A DNA stretch of 64,000 bases from Achromobacter sp. AONIH1 (lineage in GTDB: Bacteria; Pseudomonadota; Gammaproteobacteria; Burkholderiales; Burkholderiaceae_B): assembly GCF_002902905.1 (NCBI RefSeq), contig NZ_CP026124.1, positions 2,294,001 to 2,358,000 on the forward strand, written 5' to 3'. The notes under the pieces were generated by a model. It did no database searches. It worked only from the letters and a program-made list of their open reading frames with translations, and had not been told where the DNA came from. The translations under genes were made by a program, and so were the position numbers. Positions 9,050 through 17,605 of the stretch are shown piece after piece (the stretch's first letter is position 1; each line of letters starts with the position of its first letter).

Positions 9050-9158
9050 ACGCGAATTCCGCCAACGCTGCACGGCTGGCGCAGCGCTTCACAACGAGGT
9101 CGCCAACGTGGTCATCCGCCCAGTTTTTTTCCAACACATCCAATGAGAGGTAATCGTC

Positions 9159-10169
9159 ATGAAAGCAATCCGACTGAACCAGCCCGCGGGCCTCGAACAC
9201 CTTGAAGCGGTAGACCTGCCAGACCCTGGCGCTCCCAGACTGGGCGAAGTGCGGGTGAAGGTCAAAGCCAGTTCACTGAACTTCCATGACCTCGCCGTGG
9301 TTCTTGGCCATATGCGGACGGCCGATGGACGTATCCCCTTGTCGGATGGCGCCGGTGTCGTCGAAGCGGTAGGACCTGGTGTCACCGAGTTCGCACCGGG
9401 CGACTCTGTGGTTTCGACATTCTTCCCCGGGTGGCTGGACGGAGTGCCTCTGGTGGCAGATTTCTCAACGACACCAGGTGATGGCATCGATGGCTATGCG
9501 AGGGAATACGTGGTGGCCCCCGCTAGCGCGTTCACACATGCTCCGCGCGGCTATAGCCATGCGCAGGCGGCGACGCTGACCACTGCGGGCGTCACGGCAT
9601 GGCGTGCGCTGGTTGTCGATGGCCATCTCAAGGCAGGCGACACCGTGCTTCTGCTTGGCACAGGCGGCGTATCCATCTTCGCCTTGCAATTGGCGAAATC
9701 GATGGGCGCCACGGTGATCCTCACTTCCTCATCCGATGAAAAGCTCGCCAAAGCCAGGGAACTGGGCGCCGACCACACGATCAATTACCGTCACACCCCC
9801 GAGTGGTCGAAAACCGTGCTGGAGATCACCAACGGACGTGGGGTTGATCACGTCGTCGAGGTCGGCGGCGCAGGCACGCTCGCCCAATCCATTGGGGCGG
9901 CGAAAGTCGGGGGCCACATTGCCCTGATCGGCGTGCTCACAGGGGCCGCCGGCCCCGTTCCGACTGCTGCATTGATGGCAAAGCAGATTCGCCTGCAGGG
10001 CCTGATCGTCGGCAGTCGCCGCCATCAGATCGACCTGGTCCGTGCGATCGATGCCGGTGCCATTCAGCCGGTCATAGACCGCTCATTTGATCTGACCGAA
10101 CTGCGCGATGCGTTTTCGTTTCAAAAAGACGGCAAGCATTTCGGCAAGATCGGCGTGACGATTGGATAA
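9159..10169 (+). CDS. NAD(P)-dependent zinc-less MDR oxidoreductase (quinone reductase-like)
   Basis: 336 residues of the medium-chain reductase family, with an N-terminal GroES-like domain (GDSVVSTFFPGW) and a Rossmann domain with GTGGVSIFALQLA. It lacks the catalytic zinc cysteine set of classical alcohol dehydrogenases, matching quinone oxidoreductase/AdhT-like members that reduce enones or quinones. The ATG at 9159 follows GAGAGG. It lies between a LysR and an Rrf2 regulator and is followed by a flavodoxin-like reductase, so detoxification of reactive carbonyls or quinones from aromatic breakdown is plausible. Confidence 0.85.
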   Translation: MKAIRLNQPAGLEHLEAVDLPDPGAPRLGEVRVKVKASSLNFHDLAVVLGHMRTADGRIPLSDGAGVVEAVGPGVTEFAPGDSVVSTFFPGWLDGVPLVADFSTTPGDGIDGYAREYVVAPASAFTHAPRGYSHAQAATLTTAGVTAWRALVVDGHLKAGDTVLLLGTGGVSIFALQLAKSMGATVILTSSSDEKLAKARELGADHTINYRHTPEWSKTVLEITNGRGVDHVVEVGGAGTLAQSIGAAKVGGHIALIGVLTGAAGPVPTAALMAKQIRLQGLIVGSRRHQIDLVRAIDAGAIQPVIDRSFDLTELRDAFSFQKDGKHFGKIGVTIG

Positions 10170-10278
10170 CAGAACCGCGCCAAGAGGCATTGAATGAACT
10201 GGGCGCCGCACGGACGCTCCGGCGTTGGTTGCTCAAGCTTCAGCGCCGAACCCTGCCAGCGATCTAGGCCGGCTCGGA

Positions 10279-10307
10279 TTTACATGTGTATGCACTCCGG
10301 CTACAAT
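10279..10307 (+). promoter_or_regulatory. Sigma-70-type promoter, TTTACA-N17-TACAAT
   Basis: TTTACA (10279-10284) and TACAAT (10302-10307) are separated by exactly 17 bases, close to consensus. Transcription would start near 10314. This rules out the ATG codons at 10194, 10284 and 10290 as starts from this promoter and points to the TTG at 10344 for the Rrf2 protein. Confidence 0.7.
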
Positions 10308-10343
10308 TTCGGGCTACCACGATATCTGGTTACCGGAAACCCA

Positions 10344-10814
10344 TTGCCGACGTCCACACGTTTTGCTGTCGCCATTCACATCCTCTCCGGCATCGCCCTG
10401 CACCAGGGGCAGGTCGTTCGTTCCGAGGACTTGGCCCGCAGCGTCAATACCAACCCCACCACAGTGCGCCGCATTCTCGGCGCACTGTCCGATGCCGGCT
10501 TGACGCGCGGTCAGATGGGGCAAGGCGGGGGCGCCCTGTTGGCCAAGCCGGCCAGCAAGATCACCTTGCTGGACATCTACAAGGCCGTGGAAGAGCCGCA
10601 GTACTTCGCGCTGCACCGATCCAAGCCTGATCCCTCATGCTACGTCGGCCGCTACATCATCCCGGTCCTGGAGGAGCAGTTCGATGAGTTCACCAAGGCG
10701 ATGGAGAAGATCCTGTCGAAAACGACCTTGGCGGACATCGTGAAGAAGGTCGAGGCACATGCCGGCTTTGCCTTCGTTCCCCCGGGCCTTGACGGCGCTA
10801 CCGGGCCGATCTGA
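10344..10814 (+). CDS. Rrf2 family transcriptional regulator
   Basis: 156 residues if started at the TTG at 10344, just after a strong promoter; this gives LPTSTRFAVAIHILSG, the standard Rrf2 beginning and length. The winged helix spans about residues 1-80, with RSEDLARSVNTNPTTVRRIL as recognition region and QGGGALLAKP as the wing. Only one cysteine is visible (PSCYVG), so it cannot carry the three-cysteine iron-sulfur site of IscR or NsrR; a thiol-sensing YwnA/SaiR-like mode is more likely. The flavodoxin-like oxidoreductase downstream is a natural target. The start codon remains the least certain point. Confidence 0.82.
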   Translation: MPTSTRFAVAIHILSGIALHQGQVVRSEDLARSVNTNPTTVRRILGALSDAGLTRGQMGQGGGALLAKPASKITLLDIYKAVEEPQYFALHRSKPDPSCYVGRYIIPVLEEQFDEFTKAMEKILSKTTLADIVKKVEAHAGFAFVPPGLDGATGPI

Positions 10815-11206
10815 AGCCGACCATCCAAAGGCGGCGACCGTCGCCACACCTGCTGTCAGGCAGGCGGGAGGTCTGCGAGCCGAACGCCAATCTCCTGTGT
10901 TGCACGGCTTGCCGTTGGCCCCCCTTCCGCCCCAGACCTTGATGGCCTGAGTCTCGAATCAGCCGAGCCAAGTATCGCGCTCCGGCCTGATAGCGACCAC
11001 ATCGTCTTGCTTCATCGGCGAGCCCGTTCATCGCTCTTCGAAGTCCGCACACAGGCCAGCCAGGCAGCGCGTCATCAACGGCGCACGACACACAGCGCGC
11101 AACAGACCATTCCGATGACGCGATCCTGATCCTCGTGCGGAACATTGTGCGCCTTAGTGTATCTATGTATGCTACATTAATTCTTTAACACCCCAGGAGT
11201 ACGTCA
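10815..11206. other. Intergenic stretch without a supported gene; contains promoter of the flavodoxin-like gene
   Basis: No convincing gene is visible on either strand. An inverted repeat GGCGAC-C-GTCGCC sits at 10833-10845. A likely promoter for the next gene is TTGTGC (11145-11150), 17 bases, TATGCT (11168-11173). The element TGTATGC in it also occurs at the Rrf2 promoter, so shared control by the Rrf2 protein is possible. A ribosome site CAGGAG precedes the ATG at 11207. Confidence 0.5.
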
Positions 11207-11803
11207 ATGAGCGATATCAGGATTCAAGTGGCCGTCGTCTATCACAGCGGTTATGGGCACACCGCCAAACAGGCCGAAGCGGTGGCGGCGGGCGCTGGTG
11301 CAGTGGCGGGCGTCGATGTGCTGTTGGTGCACGTCGATGGCGCAAAAGCACCGTGGGAAGAACTCGAACGCGCCGACGCCATCATCTTCGGAGCCCCGAC
11401 TTACATGGGCGGCCCTTCGGCGCAGTTCAAAGCCTTCCTGGATGCAACGTCACAGAAGGTGTTCGCGGCAGGCTTCAAGTGGAAGGACAAGGTGGCCGCA
11501 GGCTTCAGCAATTCGGCCTCACGCTCGGGCGACAAGCTCGCCACGCTGGTCCAGATTGCGCTCTTCGCGGCGCAGCAAGGCATGCACTGGGTCAGCCTTG
11601 GCCTGCCGCCGGCCAACAATTCAAGCACGGGCTCCGAGCAGGATCTGAACCGTCTCGGGATCTGGCTCGGCGCCGGTGCCCAGTCCAACGCCGACCAAGG
11701 GTCCGATGTGGCACCTCCCGAGGCCGACCTGGCAACTGCCCGGCACCTCGGTCAGCGTGTGGCTGAAGTGACCCTGCAACTTGCCAAGGGCAAAGCTGCC
11801 TGA
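11207..11803 (+). CDS. Flavodoxin-like NAD(P)H-dependent oxidoreductase (WrbA-like)
   Basis: 198 residues of the flavodoxin/WrbA fold. The FMN phosphate loop is HSGYGHTAKQAEA near residue 14, then GAPTYMGGPSAQFKAF for the isoalloxazine side and FSNSASRSGDKL. WrbA-type proteins reduce quinones by two electrons and protect against redox cycling. It is shortly followed by SDR and VOC genes on the same strand. The upstream promoter shares a short element with that of the Rrf2 gene, suggesting redox-responsive control. Confidence 0.85.
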   Translation: MSDIRIQVAVVYHSGYGHTAKQAEAVAAGAGAVAGVDVLLVHVDGAKAPWEELERADAIIFGAPTYMGGPSAQFKAFLDATSQKVFAAGFKWKDKVAAGFSNSASRSGDKLATLVQIALFAAQQGMHWVSLGLPPANNSSTGSEQDLNRLGIWLGAGAQSNADQGSDVAPPEADLATARHLGQRVAEVTLQLAKGKAA

Positions 11804-11875
11804 AACGCCACCCGACACACCCTCGTGACGACGGTAGCGTGCGTCGTCACCTCACTCCCCCAAAGGTAGATAAAC

Positions 11876-12631
11876 ATGAGCCGTTTGAAAGACAAGATTG
11901 CCTTGATCACCGGCGGAACCACAGGCATCGGCCTGGCTTCCGCCCACCTGTTTCGGAATGAGGGCGCGCGCGTCCTCATCACAGGCCAGGACACTCAGCG
12001 CCTCGCTGCCGCACAGAAGGACCTCGGTGACGATGTGGTTGCCATCCGCTCCGATGCCTCCAAGATCGCCGAGCTGCCGCAACTCGCGGCACAGGTGAAG
12101 CAGCACGTCGACCACCTGGATGTGCTGTTCATCAACGCCGGGATCGCCAAGTTCGCTCCACTGGAAGAACTGACCGAGGACCTGTTCGATGAAATCCACG
12201 CAATCAACGTCAAGGGCGTGGTGTTCACCGTGCAGCAACTGCTCCCCCTGCTGGGCAAGGGTTCCAGCATCGTCGTGAACACGTCCATCAATGCTCGCCT
12301 GGGCATGCCCGGCACGCTGGCCTACGCCTCCTCGAAGGCTGCGGCGCGCTCGCTGGTGCGCGTGCTGGCCGGCGAGCTGGCCAAGCGCGGCATACGGGTC
12401 AACGCGATCAGTCCCGGCCCCGTCACGACGCCGCTGTACGACAAGCTCGGGATGAGCGCGCAGCAGTTGGAAGAGCGCGCGGCTCAGATGGCCACGCACA
12501 TCCCGCTGGGACGGTTCGGTACGCCCGAGGAAATTGCCAACGCGGCGCTGTTCCTGGCATCTGCAGAGTCGTCCTATTTCACTGGTGGTGAGTTTGTCGC
12601 TGATGGCGGCTGGACGCAGGTGATCCCATGA
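11876..12631 (+). CDS. SDR family oxidoreductase
   Basis: 251-residue classical short-chain dehydrogenase. TGGTTGIGLA forms the cofactor loop at residues 12-21, INAG is present, and the catalytic Ser and Tyr/Lys appear in VNTSINAR and YASSKAAA. The C-terminus ends with the usual SSYFTGGEFVADGG. Its stop overlaps the start of the VOC gene (ATGA), so the two are co-translated. The first ~12 codons of this gene reappear at 14319, fused to the end of the VOC gene, evidence of a former tandem copy of the pair. Confidence 0.88.
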   Translation: MSRLKDKIALITGGTTGIGLASAHLFRNEGARVLITGQDTQRLAAAQKDLGDDVVAIRSDASKIAELPQLAAQVKQHVDHLDVLFINAGIAKFAPLEELTEDLFDEIHAINVKGVVFTVQQLLPLLGKGSSIVVNTSINARLGMPGTLAYASSKAAARSLVRVLAGELAKRGIRVNAISPGPVTTPLYDKLGMSAQQLEERAAQMATHIPLGRFGTPEEIANAALFLASAESSYFTGGEFVADGGWTQVIP

Positions 12632-13050
12632 GCAACACGACCACATCGGCCATCGACAAGCTGCGCTTCGAGAACATCGCCATTTCCGTGTCCAACCTCG
12701 ATCAGGCCATCGCGTGGTATCGCGACGTGCTAGGTTTCCGTGAGGTTCGCTCCGGCGAGTTCGCTATCGTAGGAGCCCACTTCGCCTTCCTGGAGGGCAA
12801 GGGCATGTTGATCGAGTTGATCAGCACAGGGAAAGCGCCGCGCCCGTCTTCACTGGTCGAGCCTCCGCACCATCTGGAAAGCGTTGGCTTCAAGGCCATC
12901 GTTCTGCGAACCGACGACCTGGCGCAAGTCACCCAGGAACTGGAACGCAAGGGTGTCACGCTCGTTTGGAAAGAGCAGGTTATCACCGACGGCATCGCCT
13001 CGACATTGATCCGAGATATGGATGGGAACTTCATCAACATCTTTGGCTGA
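12628..13050 (+). CDS. VOC family (glyoxalase/dioxygenase-like) protein
   Basis: 140 residues, a single vicinal-oxygen-chelate domain: FENIAISVSNLDQAIAWY begins the first beta-alpha-beta unit and LIRDMDGNFINIFG is the typical last strand with the glutamate position replaced. Family members include glyoxalase I, fosfomycin resistance proteins and ring-cleaving dioxygenases, so function is not fixed by sequence. It overlaps the SDR stop by four bases. Its last 31 codons are repeated at 14352-14444. Confidence 0.82.
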   Translation: MSNTTTSAIDKLRFENIAISVSNLDQAIAWYRDVLGFREVRSGEFAIVGAHFAFLEGKGMLIELISTGKAPRPSSLVEPPHHLESVGFKAIVLRTDDLAQVTQELERKGVTLVWKEQVITDGIASTLIRDMDGNFINIFG

Positions 13051-13110
13051 GCTAACCCGGATGTTTCATAAACCCGCTAAGGCCTTTCCCCCGAAATCCG
13101 AGGATGAGCG

Positions 13111-14316
13111 ATGACTGCTTCGCCCGCTGTCGCCACGCCCGCGCTCAGTCGCGGCCATTACACCCTGGTGCTACTCGCGCTGGCGTTAGGCTTTTTCGCG
13201 ATCGGCACCAGCGAGTTCGCACCGATCGGGCTGCTACCGAGCCTGACCGCCGGGCTGGCGATCAGCGAGCAGCAAGTCGGCCACATCATCAGCGCCTATG
13301 CGTTGGGCGTGGTGGTCGGTGCGCCGCTGCTGGCGATCACCTGCGCGCGGTTGCGGCGCAAGCCGATGTTGCTGGCGTTGCTGGCGCTGTACGTGGCCGG
13401 CAGCGTCGCTACCGCATTGGCGCCGGGTTACCACAGCATGGTCGTGGCGCGTTTCGTCGTCGGCCTGCCGCATGGCGCATTCTTCGGCGTGGCGGCGCTG
13501 GTGGCAGCGACGATCACCCCGGCGCAGAATCGCGGCAAGGTGGTCGGGCAGGTGTTCTCTGGGCTGACCGTGGCCTTGCTGCTCGGCAACCCGCTCGCGA
13601 CCTGGCTCGGCCAGGCCCTGAGCTGGCGGCTGGCATTCTGGTTCGTCGCGCTGGTGCTGGTGCTGACCATGGCGTTGATCGCCTGGCTGTTGCCGGACGA
13701 CCGCAGCGAGAACCCGGCGCGGCCGCTGGCGGAACTGAAGGCGTTCAACCGTGCGCCGGTGTGGCTGGCGCTGGCAATCGGTGCAATCGGCTTCGCCGGT
13801 ATGTTCTGCGTCTTCAGCTACCTGGCGCCTGCGATGACCGAGGTGGCCGGGTTGTCCGAACGCTGGATTCCGTTCGGCATGGTCGCGTTCGGTGTCGGCG
13901 CCTTTATCGGCGCGCAGGCCGGCGGCTGGCTGTTCGACAAGTTCGGTTTGCGCGCCATCGCGATCATCCTCGGTTGGTCGCTGCTGGTGCTGCTGGCGTT
14001 CGGTTGGGCTGCGCATTCGCCATGGCTGGTGCTGCCGGCGGCGGCGCTGGTCGGCACGATGATGGCGATGTCGCCGGCACTGCAGTTGCATCTGATGGAC
14101 GTGGCCGGCGAAGCGCAGACCTTGGCCGCGGCATGCAACCATTCGGCGTTCAATTTCGCCAATGCGCTCGGCCCGTGGCTAGGCGGGATGGCGGTGGCGG
14201 CAGGCGCGAGCTGGAGCGTCATCGGCCCCGTGGGCGCGGCGACCGCGTTGGCCGGCCTCGGCATCTGGTGGCTGGCCGCGCGAGTTCAAGCGTGGCGCTT
14301 TCCCCACGGGGGATAA
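13111..14316 (+). CDS. MFS transporter (AraJ/DHA1-type exporter)
   Basis: 401 residues with twelve predicted membrane helices. The N-terminal FFAIGTSEFAPIGLLPSLTAG is characteristic of sugar-efflux/chloramphenicol-exporter MFS proteins (AraJ, CmlA, YdhP group), and the helix 2-3 loop and HGAFFGVAAL are present. The base composition is more GC-rich than the flanking SDR and VOC genes. It sits exactly between the intact SDR-VOC pair and a collapsed copy of the same pair, and its stop codon is two bases from the ATG of that remnant. It was probably brought in by recombination; substrate unknown. Confidence 0.85.
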   Translation: MTASPAVATPALSRGHYTLVLLALALGFFAIGTSEFAPIGLLPSLTAGLAISEQQVGHIISAYALGVVVGAPLLAITCARLRRKPMLLALLALYVAGSVATALAPGYHSMVVARFVVGLPHGAFFGVAALVAATITPAQNRGKVVGQVFSGLTVALLLGNPLATWLGQALSWRLAFWFVALVLVLTMALIAWLLPDDRSENPARPLAELKAFNRAPVWLALAIGAIGFAGMFCVFSYLAPAMTEVAGLSERWIPFGMVAFGVGAFIGAQAGGWLFDKFGLRAIAIILGWSLLVLLAFGWAAHSPWLVLPAAALVGTMMAMSPALQLHLMDVAGEAQTLAAACNHSAFNFANALGPWLGGMAVAAGASWSVIGPVGAATALAGLGIWWLAARVQAWRFPHGG

Positions 14317-14318
14317 AC

Positions 14319-14444
14319 ATGAGCCGTTTGAAAAACAAGATCGCCTTGGTCACGCTCGTTTGGAAAGACCAGGTTCTCACCGACGGCATCGCTTCGACAT
14401 TGATCGGCGATATGGATTGGAATTTCATCAGCATCTTTGGTTAA
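14319..14444 (+). pseudogene. Chimeric remnant: SDR N-terminus fused to VOC C-terminus (41 codons)
   Basis: The first twelve codons (MSRLKNKIALVT) match the start of the SDR protein encoded at 11876 (MSRLKDKIALIT). From the VTLVWK point the sequence matches the last 31 residues of the VOC protein ending at 13050, with a few substitutions. The junction falls on a short shared TCAC. The leader GATAAACATGAG is also copied. The simplest reading is a diverged second copy of the SDR-VOC pair that lost about 1.1 kb by deletion. It remains an open frame and could be translated, but there is no domain left. Confidence 0.85.
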
Positions 14445-14569
14445 GACCGATAGGGAGGTGGATCGCCAAGAAAGTAACTGGACAGGTAGGAGGCGAATAA
14501 CGGCCTGGCTCACGTTGTTCCAGCGAGTTTCGCCGCAGACATCGCATGCAAGGAAAGAGGAAGGAGTTA

Positions 14570-15307
14570 ATGATGAAGAACTATGCATTCAATCGTTCTG
14601 GCAGCGCCAAGCACAAGCATCGGGACAGTCCTTACGACCTGTTGAAGATTTTCCACATCAAGCCGGACAGAAACCCGCTGGTGCTGGAGGGACCAGGCGG
14701 CGAGATCTTTACCTTCCACAAGGTAGGAGCAACTACCGGACAGAGGTACACCTTGGCCGAGATCACATTCGAGGCAGGGCCCGGTCCATTTCCCCACATC
14801 CACCATTACGAGAACGAATGGCTGTACATCGCAGAAGGCGCCGTTCTTGTTGCGATGGGGGAAAAGCACCATCCCGATATTGACGACGTCCCGGGCGTCA
14901 ACTCGCCCAAGGATGTGCTCCACACCGAGGTCGCCGGGCCTGGCACACTGATTTATCTGCCGCGCTATCACGTGCACACGTTCGGGAACCAAGGCCTAAC
15001 ACAAGCTCGCATGTACGCTGTATGGGCACCCGCCGGCATCGAAAACTTCTTCCAAGCGCAAATCGGACTCACGCCGGAAGAGGTCTCACAGATGGCACCG
15101 CAATATGGGTTGACCTTCAGTAGTTCGAGGGATCAGTACGTCGAGGGGATGGTCAGCGGTGGCTCAACGCATTCGGCCGACAACCATCTCGAAGAATTCG
15201 TCGAGCTGCTTTCGACAAGAGCCGCCGGCCAACAGGAGGACGTGCCGGAGATCAAGGCCTGGGAGCGGGCCGCTGGTGTCTGGCAATTAGCTCCCGCAAG
15301 TGATTGA
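14570..15307 (+). CDS. Cupin domain protein (quercetinase-like)
   Basis: About 245 residues; GGAAGGAG precedes two adjacent ATGs at 14570 and 14573. The cupin metal motif is visible as FPHIHHYENEWLYIAEGAV (two His, one Glu), with the second motif containing LPRYHVHTFGN. The rest, including the C-terminal half with ALYGLTFSS-like sequence, is similar in layout to cupins annotated as quercetin dioxygenase-like. An oxygenase or isomerase role acting on an aromatic is likely but not settled. It lies between the SDR-VOC remnant and a LysR gene on the same strand. Confidence 0.75.
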   Translation: MMKNYAFNRSGSAKHKHRDSPYDLLKIFHIKPDRNPLVLEGPGGEIFTFHKVGATTGQRYTLAEITFEAGPGPFPHIHHYENEWLYIAEGAVLVAMGEKHHPDIDDVPGVNSPKDVLHTEVAGPGTLIYLPRYHVHTFGNQGLTQARMYAVWAPAGIENFFQAQIGLTPEEVSQMAPQYGLTFSSSRDQYVEGMVSGGSTHSADNHLEEFVELLSTRAAGQQEDVPEIKAWERAAGVWQLAPASD

Positions 15308-15578
15308 CAGGTGACCACGGCATTGCGGCACGAACAACATGGTGCCCGCAATGCCGCTCGGGGCACCGCAATCGCATAAACGGCGCGCACCAGAACAGGG
15401 TGCGTTGAGGCAAGTCCATGGCTCTGCAGCCCTTTTGTACGAAGACACATAGTCGTCGCGTCCCGGTATCACCTGCTGCAGAACGCAAAGAAGCTCCACA
15501 CCAGGGAACGGATGCCGCAGCCGAGTAGCTGCCGAAACGGTGCCAAGGGACGCGACAAGAGCAATGCCGGGAGCACCG

Positions 15579-16469
15579 ATGGAACTCAGGCACTTACGCT
15601 GCTTTGTCGCCTTGGCTGAGGAACTGCACTTCAGCCGGGCCGCTGAGCGCCTGCATATAGAGCAACCACCGTTGTCGCGAGCCATCAAGGAGTTGGAGGA
15701 GGAACTGGGCGTGATTCTCTTTGATCGGAATCGGCGAGGAACAGTCCTAACTCCAGCCGGCACCGTTTTCTTGCGGGACATTCGTAGGCTATTTACGGTC
15801 TTGGAGCACGCGCGAGAAAATGTGAGTGCCATCGCAGCAGGTCTGCGTGGTTGCCTGCGGGTTGCGATCTCCGATGGCGCAATCGATCCTCGTCTATCGG
15901 CGTTTCTGGCCCGTTGCCGGGAGGAAGAGCCGGAGATCGAGATACGGCTTTCGGAGGTTCCGCTTGCCGAACAATTGCGAGGGCTGCGATCAGGCGACTT
16001 TCTGATCGGCTTCGCACACACAGGCGACGTGGGCGACGACGTCGTTGCCGAACCGGTCTGGCAAGATCCCTTGGTCGTGGCGGTCCCCATTCGCCATCCG
16101 CTACTTGCCCACAAGGAAGTGCCGTTACAGGAACTTGCGACCCATCCTCTGGTCTTTTGCGACCCTCAGGTATGCGAAGGCTATTGCCGCGAGCTGGCCC
16201 GTGTTCTTCGACCGATGGAACGGGAGCCGAATGTTGTTGCGCACGTAGCTTCACTGCACATGATGCTTACCTTGGTTGGGGCTGGCTACGGCGTCGGCTT
16301 CACCACAGCAGCCAGAATGGCAGTTAATCAACGTCCTGATGTCGTCGGCCGCCCTTTGGCTTTGGAGGAAGCCGTCATCACGACCTATCTGCTTCGGCCT
16401 CAAAGTACGATCCTGTCGCCTCCCTTGGATCGGTTTGTCATGCGCTTGCGCTCACAGGCTGAGGGGTGA
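15579..16469 (+). CDS. LysR-type transcriptional regulator
   Basis: 296 residues from the ATG at 15579, which is preceded by GGGAG and gives the standard opening MELRHLRCFVALAEEL. The helix-turn-helix covers about residues 15-45 (HFSRAAERLHIEQPPLSRAI) and an effector domain follows (RVAISDGAIDPRLSAFLARC). It lies after the cupin gene on the same strand, with about 270 bases between them that show no other gene. Its target is probably the cupin or the redox cassette, by proximity only. Confidence 0.87.
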   Translation: MELRHLRCFVALAEELHFSRAAERLHIEQPPLSRAIKELEEELGVILFDRNRRGTVLTPAGTVFLRDIRRLFTVLEHARENVSAIAAGLRGCLRVAISDGAIDPRLSAFLARCREEEPEIEIRLSEVPLAEQLRGLRSGDFLIGFAHTGDVGDDVVAEPVWQDPLVVAVPIRHPLLAHKEVPLQELATHPLVFCDPQVCEGYCRELARVLRPMEREPNVVAHVASLHMMLTLVGAGYGVGFTTAARMAVNQRPDVVGRPLALEEAVITTYLLRPQSTILSPPLDRFVMRLRSQAEG

Positions 16470-16496
16470 GTATGTATGGTTTGACCCAGCGATGGC

Positions 16497-16790
16497 TCAT
16501 GAATCGATCTCGGCACGAAGATTGCGTTCAGTCGCTGCCATCAGTTCCGCTGCACTTATCTTGAGCGCTGCGGCGATTTTGAGGATGAGCGGAAGCGTGG
16601 GCACATGTTGCCCACGCTCGATCTTGCCCATGTGAGAACGTGCTACGCCTGCCCGAGCCGCGAACTCGTCTTGGGCAACCCCCTGAGCGACGCGAGCAGC
16701 TCGCACGGCCTGTCCGAAGGCCAACGCTGGTTTGGATTCATACGTGGATGTTCCAGAGGGGCGCCCTGGCTGAATAGTCGTCTTCTGCAT
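16497..16790 (-). CDS. Small XRE-family (Cro/cI-like) DNA-binding protein
   Basis: 97 residues from the ATG at 16790. One HTH_3 domain fills about residues 27-85: FGQAVRAARVAQGVAQDEFA, then ARAGVARSHMGKIERGQHVP and LPLILKIAAALKISAAEL. There is no second domain. It is divergent from a gene encoding only a LysR effector domain, and two 13-bp direct repeats stand between them. Small XRE genes in this position near an integrase are common in genomic islands and usually control themselves and the divergent gene. Confidence 0.85.
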   Translation of the reverse strand: MQKTTIQPGRPSGTSTYESKPALAFGQAVRAARVAQGVAQDEFAARAGVARSHMGKIERGQHVPTLPLILKIAAALKISAAELMAATERNLRAEIDS

Positions 16791-16825
16791 TAGCAGAAGC
16801 GTCGAACAATCCACTGAAATTAACC

Positions 16826-16853
16826 ACGTTAAAGTTCTAGACGTTAAAGTTCT
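16826..16853. repeat. Two 13-bp direct repeats, ACGTTAAAGTTCT
   Basis: Identical copies at 16826-16838 and 16841-16853, 15 bases apart start to start, in the divergent region between the XRE gene and the LysR-effector gene. They are AT-rich and lie 36 bases upstream of the XRE start codon. Probably the operator bound by the XRE protein; binding is inferred. Confidence 0.6.
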
Positions 16854-16911
16854 CTCTTTACTATCATGTTGGCTTGCCCTTGACCTGCTTTGTCGCTTCT
16901 GTGGGGCTTCC

Positions 16912-17544
16912 ATGCACAACGCCACCAGTCACCCCTTCTGTCTCAGGCTTGCGGTAACGCCGGGTGTTTCTTCCTCGCAGCTTTCAGCGCTTCTCGCGTT
17001 GCATCGCGCGGAAGAGCCGGACGTCTCTGTCTCGTTTTTTGAGGTCACGGGTGAAGAACTGCAGGCAGGCCTTCGTGAAGGCCGCTACGACGTCGGGGTG
17101 TCACTTCAGGTGTCCGGCGACCCAGCCCTCCAAACTCAGCCGTTGTGGACGGAGATCATGGCCGCTGCCTTGCCGCCGCGATTCCGCTTGCTCGAACGAG
17201 GGAAGCTCACTCTCTCCGATCTCCAAGACTATCCGGTCTATCGTTGGCAGGAGGAGGTTTGCCCCCTCTTGGATGAGGAGTTGACGGCTCTCATGCCTCT
17301 TGACCAGCAAAACGTCCAGCGGGTGACTTCCTTTGAGATGATGGCGCTATGGGTCGCGGCTGGTTACGGGATCGGGATAGCCGCGCACTCGCGCATCGTG
17401 CGTGCTCATGAGTGGGGTCTCAGCATGCGGCCACTCGCCGACGGCCCTTACGAGGTCGTGACGTATTTGCAACGGCCCTACGTACAAGCTGAGGCCACCG
17501 ATCGGTTTGAACGTAGGGCGCTGCAAGTTGCCAAGCTAGGCTGA
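16912..17544 (+). CDS. Standalone LysR substrate-binding domain protein
   Basis: 210 residues that match only the effector-binding half of a LysR regulator (LRLAVTPGVSSSQLSALLAL near residue 10, YDVGVSL, WVAAGYGIGIAAHSRIV). No helix-turn-helix is encoded upstream in any frame, and an ATG with a clean intergenic promoter region precedes it, so this looks like a gene in its own right rather than a truncated one. Its neighbour on the opposite strand is a small XRE protein, which may supply the DNA-binding part. A ligand-binding partner or anti-repressor role is a reasonable guess. Confidence 0.75.
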   Translation: MHNATSHPFCLRLAVTPGVSSSQLSALLALHRAEEPDVSVSFFEVTGEELQAGLREGRYDVGVSLQVSGDPALQTQPLWTEIMAAALPPRFRLLERGKLTLSDLQDYPVYRWQEEVCPLLDEELTALMPLDQQNVQRVTSFEMMALWVAAGYGIGIAAHSRIVRAHEWGLSMRPLADGPYEVVTYLQRPYVQAEATDRFERRALQVAKLG

Positions 17545-17605
17545 GCGCAGTGATACCACTATGGCGAAGTGATTATCACCCCAGCCATAGGTTGCAACGC
17601 GAGGA

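Noticed and set aside
13104..14444. A frame running through the MFS gene into the chimeric remnant
   Set aside because: It is the wrong frame for the transporter. Only its last 41 codons correspond to a real remnant.
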